Origin: Rickettsiales bacterium
Lineage (GTDB): Bacteria; Pseudomonadota; Alphaproteobacteria; Pelagibacterales; Pelagibacteraceae
DNA length: 9,846 nucleotides
Assembly (NCBI GenBank): GCA_005801485.1
Contig: SYDM01000071.1
Span: forward strand, 1 to 9,846
Direction of reading: 5' to 3'
Below the pieces are notes generated by a model. It was not told the origin of the DNA. It did no database searches and was given only the letters and a program-made list of their open reading frames with translations. This document shows, piece by piece, positions 5,717-9,846 of this stretch (positions are counted from its first letter, which is position 1; the number at the start of each line of letters is the position of its first letter). A program made the translations under genes and the position numbers.

Positions 5717-7414
5717 ATGAAAAACTTAATAACTCAATTCAAGTTTATTATATTATTTACAATATTTTTAAATTTTTTTAACTTTCTTTTAGCTAAGAGT
5801 ATAGATAAATTTTCTAATTCAAAAGAGATATCTAATTATTTTTCAGGCATAATTGCTATTAATGACAATCAATATCAAGCTTCTTATGATTATTTTAAAT
5901 CACTAAATAACCTTGAAGAGAGCCATTACGCTTACTCTCAATATTATTTATATTCATTAGTAACGCTTAAAAAATTTAAAGATGCAGCTAATTACGCTCG
6001 GGATTTAGAAAAAAAAAAACTTGATAATTTTGAGAGTAATTTAGTAAGCGGTATATACCATTTAGAAAATAAAGATCTTTCAAAAGCTAAATTTTACTTT
6101 GAAAAATTAAAGAATCAAAACCAGCCCGATACAATTCAAAATCTTCTTTCTGCTTCGCTTAATATTTGGTCTAATATTAATGATATTAATTCGGCTCTTG
6201 TTAGCCTTAAATCTTTACCAAGCAGGTTTGAGAATATAAAAAATATTCAAGAATTGTTCATATATTGTTATTTTGACTCTGATCGAACGGATGCAGCATT
6301 TGAAAAACTAACTAAAAATCCTAATATTAATTATTCAAGATATTATTTTTTTCATACAAAATACTTATTATCTATTGGAAACGAAAAAAAAGCGAAAAAT
6401 GTTTTACAATCTTCTCTTAATTCAGATCCAACAAATGTAATTTTAAATCAATTACAAATAGATTTAAATGAAAAAAAGAAAAAAAGTGATGAATTTGATT
6501 GTAAAAAAGTTAATCATGTAATTGCAGAAATTCTTTATATCATTGCTAATGGACTATCTTCACAAGCTAATTATACCGCTTCAAATTTTTATTTAAATTT
6601 AGCAAAATATTTAAACTTAAATTTTTTATCTTTCGAGATACTTTATGCTGAAAATTTTGAAGCGATTCAACAATATCCAGAAGCTATAAATATTTATGAA
6701 AACATAAATAAAAAAGGTTCTAACTATAATTGGCACTCATCTAAGAGAATTGCATCTATTTTAACAAAACAAGAAAAAAAAGATGAATCAATTAAATATT
6801 TAAAAGATTCTTTTTTAAAAATTAAAAACCCCACAGTTTACGAGATATTTGATTTTGCTGAATTTTTAAGAAACAATGAGCTCTATCAAGACTCAATTAA
6901 ATATTATTCTGAGTTAATTCTATTAATTGATAAAAAACATAATCTTTACGGACAAGTATTAGATGGAAGAGGAGTAGCTTATGAGAGAACAGACCAGTGG
7001 GATAAAGCTGAAATTGATTTACTTAATTCACTAAGGGTATCTCCCGATGATGCTTATATGATTAATTATCTAGCTTATTCGTGGATTGAAAAAGGAATTA
7101 ATATTGAGAAGTCGCTAGAGATGTTGAAAAAAGCTACCAAGTTGAAACCAAATGATGGTTACATTACTGATTCTTTAGGATGGGCTTTATTTAAATTAAA
7201 AAAATACGAAGAGGCCAAAGAATATATGCAACTGGCAGTTAGATTAATGGCATCAGATCCGGTCGTAAATGATCATTTTGCTGATGTATTATGGATGAAT
7301 AATAACACACTTCAAGCAAGGTATTATTGGAATTACGTTCTTAACTTAGAAAAGACAGAAGAAAAACTTAAGGAAGAAATTAAACAAAAACTTTTATTTG
7401 GATTAAAAAGTTAG
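5717..7414 (+). CDS. Exported tetratricopeptide-repeat protein
   Basis: A 565-residue protein with a signal peptide at residues 1-26 (hydrophobic stretch from about 10 to 25, likely cut after LLA), so it is probably periplasmic or attached to the envelope. The rest is helical repeats. Clear TPR units run from about 380 to 546: one around 383-404, then consecutive units near 411-444, 445-478, 479-512 and 513-546, with the usual small and aromatic residues (for example LGWALFKLKKYEEAKEYM, 487-504). Degenerate repeats fill 38-370. The C-terminal block with INYLAYSWIEKG and DSLGWAL is strongly conserved in a TPR family found in Alphaproteobacteria. Its partners are unknown to me, and TPRs generally bind proteins. 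It precedes ispE by 8 bases in an apparent operon. A run of eleven A bases (6009-6019) lies within the reading frame. Confidence 0.85.
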   Translation: MKNLITQFKFIILFTIFLNFFNFLLAKSIDKFSNSKEISNYFSGIIAINDNQYQASYDYFKSLNNLEESHYAYSQYYLYSLVTLKKFKDAANYARDLEKKKLDNFESNLVSGIYHLENKDLSKAKFYFEKLKNQNQPDTIQNLLSASLNIWSNINDINSALVSLKSLPSRFENIKNIQELFIYCYFDSDRTDAAFEKLTKNPNINYSRYYFFHTKYLLSIGNEKKAKNVLQSSLNSDPTNVILNQLQIDLNEKKKKSDEFDCKKVNHVIAEILYIIANGLSSQANYTASNFYLNLAKYLNLNFLSFEILYAENFEAIQQYPEAINIYENINKKGSNYNWHSSKRIASILTKQEKKDESIKYLKDSFLKIKNPTVYEIFDFAEFLRNNELYQDSIKYYSELILLIDKKHNLYGQVLDGRGVAYERTDQWDKAEIDLLNSLRVSPDDAYMINYLAYSWIEKGINIEKSLEMLKKATKLKPNDGYITDSLGWALFKLKKYEEAKEYMQLAVRLMASDPVVNDHFADVLWMNNNTLQARYYWNYVLNLEKTEEKLKEEIKQKLLFGLKS

Positions 7415-7422
7415 AAAAAGAA

Positions 7423-8262
7423 ATGATCAAATCATTTTCTAAGATCAATTTATTTCTTAGAGTTCTTAAAAAAAATAGTGGTGGGTTACACAATATACAA
7501 TCTAGTGTAATGCTTTTAAATCTTTGTGATCATATTAGTATAAAAAAAATAAATAAAAAAAATGATAAAATAAAGTTTATAGGTCAATTTAAAAAAAAAA
7601 TAATCAGTAAAAGCAACTCAATAACTAAATCTATATATCTTTTAAGAAAACATGGTTTTATAAGTAAAAGAAATAAATATGAAATTATTATAGATAAGAA
7701 AATACCAGTATTTGCAGGGCTTGGAGGAGGAACTAGTAATGCGGTATTTTTAATTAAATATTTTTTAAAAAATAAAATTAATGAGAGAATATTGCAAATA
7801 TTCGAAAAAGAAATAGGTTCAGATTTTAGATTATTCTTTTTTAACCATTCTTTTCAAAAAAGACTTAAAAAAATTTTAGAATTTAAGAAAAGATATACTT
7901 TTTATTTTGTTTTAATATATCCAAATATAAATTGTTCCACAAAACAGATATATTCTAAAGTTAAGAAATTTAATTTACCATTAGAAAATAATTTATCAAA
8001 TATTCAAACTAAAATTAAATATTTAAAATTTTTACAGAATGAAACTAATAACTTACAAAGTATAGTTGAAAAGAAATATCCTAAGATAAAAAAAATTTTA
8101 GATGTAATAAAAACACAGAAAAATTGTCTTTTTTCTCGAATGACCGGTTCTGGATCAGTTTGTTTTGGAGTGTTTATTGATAAAAAATCAGCAAAGCTTG
8201 GTATGAGAATAATTCATAAAAAATTTCCTAATTATTGGTGCATAACCGCAAATTCTATTTAA
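7423..8262 (+). CDS. ispE: 4-diphosphocytidyl-2-C-methyl-D-erythritol kinase (divergent)
   Basis: IspE phosphorylates CDP-methylerythritol in the non-mevalonate isoprenoid pathway. It is a GHMP-family kinase; length is 279 residues, close to normal. Visible motifs are SKINLFL (6-12) with Lys7, His23 (usual GYH, here GLH), the ATP-binding GLGGGTSNAV (99-108), Asp134 in GSDFRLF as the likely catalytic base, and the C-terminal SRMTGSGSVCFGVF (238-251). Some normal positions are changed. The Pro after the catalytic Asp is replaced by Arg, the downstream glycine-rich GxGE segment is RLKK, and the NDLE motif reads NNLQ. The protein is very Lys/Ile-rich. It starts 8 bases after the TPR stop, with no strong ribosome-binding site, and ends 35 bases before tRNA-Gln. 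The invariant ATP-site and catalytic residues argue that it is functional. Confidence 0.9.
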   Translation: MIKSFSKINLFLRVLKKNSGGLHNIQSSVMLLNLCDHISIKKINKKNDKIKFIGQFKKKIISKSNSITKSIYLLRKHGFISKRNKYEIIIDKKIPVFAGLGGGTSNAVFLIKYFLKNKINERILQIFEKEIGSDFRLFFFNHSFQKRLKKILEFKKRYTFYFVLIYPNINCSTKQIYSKVKKFNLPLENNLSNIQTKIKYLKFLQNETNNLQSIVEKKYPKIKKILDVIKTQKNCLFSRMTGSGSVCFGVFIDKKSAKLGMRIIHKKFPNYWCITANSI

Positions 8263-8273
8263 TTATTTGTTTT

Positions 8274-8279
8274 TATGAT
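8274..8279 (+). promoter_or_regulatory. Candidate -10 box for tRNA-Gln
   Basis: TATGAT (5 of 6 matches) lies in the 35-base spacer between ispE and the tRNA and would place the transcript start near 8286, about 12 bases before the mature tRNA. No convincing -35 is seen 16-18 bases upstream. The tRNA may also be transcribed from the ispE operon. Confidence 0.25.
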
Positions 8280-8297
8280 ATATCAAAACGATAATAA

Positions 8298-8371
8298 TGG
8301 GGCATAGCCAAGCGGTAAGGCAGCGGTTTTTGATACCGCCATCCTAGGTTCGAATCCTAGTGCCCCAACCA
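8298..8371 (+). tRNA. tRNA-Gln, anticodon TTG
   Basis: A full cloverleaf can be drawn. The acceptor stem pairs TGGGGCA (8298-8304) with TGCCCCA (8361-8367), including the first-pair U-A usual for glutamine tRNAs. The D-stem is GCC/GGC (8307-8309 with 8319-8321). The anticodon stem is GCGGT/ACCGC (8323-8327 with 8335-8339), with a seven-base loop and anticodon TTG at 8330-8332. The variable loop has four bases (8340-8343). The T-stem is CTAGG/CCTAG (8344-8348 with 8356-8360), with loop TTCGAAT. The discriminator is A8368 and the CCA end (8369-8371) is encoded. It reads CAA, and CAG by wobble. It ends five bases before the start of the CCA-adding enzyme gene. Confidence 0.98.
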
Positions 8372-8376
8372 ATTTA

Positions 8377-9651
8377 ATGGACAAATTATCAAAAAATATA
8401 ACTTTTTATCAAAAAATAAAAAAAATATTTTTTCCTTTTTACAAATCTAAAAATATTAAAAAATTATTTCAAATACTTGAAAAAGATAAGCCAAATGACA
8501 CCCAGGTAGCAATGTTTGTTGGAGGCTGTGTTAGAAAATTTTTAAAAGATGAAATCACAGATGATATAGATATAGCAACTATTTTTTCTCCAGAGGAAAT
8601 AAAAGAAAAATTTAAAGAATCAAATTTTAAAATTGTAGATACCGGCATTGAGCATGGATCGATATCAGTTATTGTTGATTCTAATAAATATGAAATTACA
8701 ACTTTGCGACAAGATGTCAAAACCGACGGTAGACACGCTGAAATATTATTTACAGATAATTGGAAACAAGATTCAGAAAGGAGAGATTTTACTATAAATG
8801 CAATTTATATGGATTGTAGAGGTAAGATTTATGATCCACAAAATGGAATTAATGATTTAAAAAATAGTAAAATTAATTTTATAGGAAATCCTTCTACACG
8901 AATTGAGGAAGATTATTTAAGGATTGTTCGTTATCTTAGATTTTGCATTCAATATAACATTAAGTATTCTGATTCTAAAATAATAGAAGCAATTAAACTT
9001 AATTTGAATGGAATGAAAAATCTTTCTAAAGAACGTATTCTAAGTGAGCTTTATAAAATTTTTGAACTAAAAAATATTAAAATTCTTTTAGAAAACAAAG
9101 ATATTAATGATATTTTTTTATTAATTTTCCCAGAATTTAAATATTTAGAAAGACTTAAGAAATATAATTTCTCTCAAAATCCTGAATTAATTTTTTCTAT
9201 ACTGTTAATTGATGAAAAAGATAATCACGAGTATTTTTGTCATAAATATAAGATTTCAAATAAATTAAAAAAAGACCTAAGCTTTATTGCTAGTAATTAT
9301 ATTAAGTTTAAAGAAGAAAAAAATTTTTTAAAAAAAGATTTAAAAAAACATATTTACAGTCATGGAAAAGAAAATATTAAACTAATAATAAAATTCATTT
9401 ATTGCACAGAGCTAAAATTTTCGTCAAAATCACTAAATAATTTACTTAATGAAATTGAAAAAATTGTCATCCCAAGCTTTCCATTTAACGGTCAGTACTT
9501 AAAAAAAAATGGTTTGAGCGAAGGAAAGGAAATTGGTTTTGCTTTGAAAGAATTAGAAAAAGAGTGGCTTGAGAAAGATTTTAATTTAAAAGCTAGAGAG
9601 GCTATTTCTATTGTTAATAAGATGAAAAAATCAAGTGTATTGAACATCTAA
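8377..9651 (+). CDS. cca: CCA tRNA nucleotidyltransferase (class II, poly(A) polymerase-like family)
   Basis: Adds or repairs the 3'-terminal CCA of tRNAs using CTP and ATP. The 424-residue protein has the class II head: FVGGCVRKFL (47-56), the metal-binding DIDIAT with Asp63 and Asp65 (63-68), TTLRQDV..DGRHAEI (108-123), RRDFTINAIY (135-144) that selects the nucleotide, EEDYLRIVRYLRF (177-189), and the ERILSEL segment (219-225). A helical RNA-binding tail follows. The last about 70 residues (FPFNGQYL..GLSEGKEIGFALKELE, then KDF) match the C-terminus of alphaproteobacterial members. The ATG at 8377 is the only in-frame ATG before the conserved head (the next Met lies inside it), so it is the likely start even though it is five bases after the tRNA-Gln 3' end. 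Poly(A) polymerase (PcnB) shares the fold, but the class II RRDFTINA region and length fit a CCA enzyme. The 3' end overlaps greA by 21 bases on the opposite strand. Confidence 0.92.
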   Translation: MDKLSKNITFYQKIKKIFFPFYKSKNIKKLFQILEKDKPNDTQVAMFVGGCVRKFLKDEITDDIDIATIFSPEEIKEKFKESNFKIVDTGIEHGSISVIVDSNKYEITTLRQDVKTDGRHAEILFTDNWKQDSERRDFTINAIYMDCRGKIYDPQNGINDLKNSKINFIGNPSTRIEEDYLRIVRYLRFCIQYNIKYSDSKIIEAIKLNLNGMKNLSKERILSELYKIFELKNIKILLENKDINDIFLLIFPEFKYLERLKKYNFSQNPELIFSILLIDEKDNHEYFCHKYKISNKLKKDLSFIASNYIKFKEEKNFLKKDLKKHIYSHGKENIKLIIKFIYCTELKFSSKSLNNLLNEIEKIVIPSFPFNGQYLKKNGLSEGKEIGFALKELEKEWLEKDFNLKAREAISIVNKMKKSSVLNI

Positions 9652-9846
9652 GATCTCAATTTTTTTTTCTCCAGATGGCGTTTCTACAACTACCATGTCA
9701 CCCATACTTTTACCAATCAATGCTTTTCCAATTGGTGATTTAAAATAGATTAAGTTTTTAGAAATATCTGCTTCATCTTTTCCAACTATTTTATAAGTTT
9801 TTTTTTTATTAATGCCTAAATCTTGAACGGTAACAGTTGCTCCAAA
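9631..9846 (-). CDS. greA: Transcription elongation factor GreA, C-terminal fragment (runs off the right edge)
   Basis: The last 71 codons are present. They show the GreA/GreB C-terminal FKBP-like domain: FGATVTVQD at the window edge, KDEADISKNLIYFKSPIGKAL, then the GDMVVVETPSGEKKIEIL ending typical of GreA. GreA enters the RNA polymerase secondary channel and stimulates cleavage of backtracked transcripts; the coiled-coil that does this is N-terminal and lies outside the window. The segment could belong to GreB, but the SGEKKIEIL ending and the wording of the SPIGKALIGK block favour GreA. The stop TGA (9633-9631) lies inside the end of the convergent cca gene (21-base overlap), with no intrinsic terminator between them. 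Confidence 0.92.
   Translation of the reverse strand, partial: FGATVTVQDLGINKKKTYKIVGKDEADISKNLIYFKSPIGKALIGKSMGDMVVVETPSGEKKIEILDVQYT

Noticed and set aside
8290..8295. GATAAT with TTGTTT 17 bases upstream (8267-8272), looking like a promoter for tRNA-Gln
   Set aside because: The transcript would start near 8302, inside the mature tRNA, so it cannot produce the full tRNA. TATGAT at 8274-8279 is better placed.
1..9846. CRISPR array, transposon, phage or toxin-antitoxin genes
   Set aside because: No regularly spaced repeats, terminal inverted repeats, transposase or integrase motifs, or small two-gene toxin modules were seen. All of the coding space is filled by recognisable chromosomal genes.

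Overview
This window is a densely packed, very AT-rich stretch of chromosome from an alphaproteobacterium. It most resembles a streamlined marine lineage of the SAR11 (Pelagibacterales) type. Three things support this. A CcrM-type GANTC adenine methyltransferase is present. The order mutY / DUF721 (DciA-like) / DsbA-like thioredoxin / smc is one I associate with Alphaproteobacteria. Finally, compaction is extreme: by my count only about 137 of 9846 bases (about 1.4%) lie outside genes, and genes abut or overlap at nearly every junction. The assignment to SAR11 itself is inference; no marker here proves the clade.

Layout. Positions 1-1175 (minus strand) carry a DciA-like replication protein, a lipoprotein thioredoxin and the first 40 codons of smc, read in that order with overlapping ends. 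Positions 1170-3310 (plus) carry mutY and a group A FAD monooxygenase, joined by a one-base stop/start overlap. The first mutY codon and the first dciA codon sit head to head inside one six-base palindrome, ATGCAT. Positions 5706-3275 (minus) carry a family 4-like uracil-DNA glycosylase, rnhB and ccrM. The only spacer of real size (79 bp) precedes ccrM and holds a plausible promoter containing two GANTC sites in a perfect inverted repeat. Positions 5717-8262 (plus) carry an exported TPR protein and ispE. They are followed by tRNA-Gln(UUG) (8298-8371) and, five bases later, by the CCA-adding tRNA nucleotidyltransferase gene. The 3' part of greA enters from the right on the minus strand and overlaps the end of the cca gene.

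How the genes fit together. Most of the window serves DNA and RNA maintenance: base excision (MutY, uracil glycosylase), RNA-DNA hybrid removal (RNase HII), cell-cycle methylation (CcrM), helicase loading (DciA-like), chromosome organisation (SMC), tRNA 3'-end repair (CCA enzyme) and transcript rescue (GreA). IspE supplies isoprenoid precursors. The TPR protein and the thioredoxin act outside the cytoplasm.

I see no mobile element, CRISPR array, phage gene or defence island, and no clear multi-gene novel system. The points worth following are regulatory or variations on known enzymes: the GANTC palindrome inside the ccrM promoter, a uracil glycosylase that has lost three of four Fe-S ligands, a MutY with an altered FSH loop, the tRNA-Gln/cca junction, and the shared ATGCAT start site.
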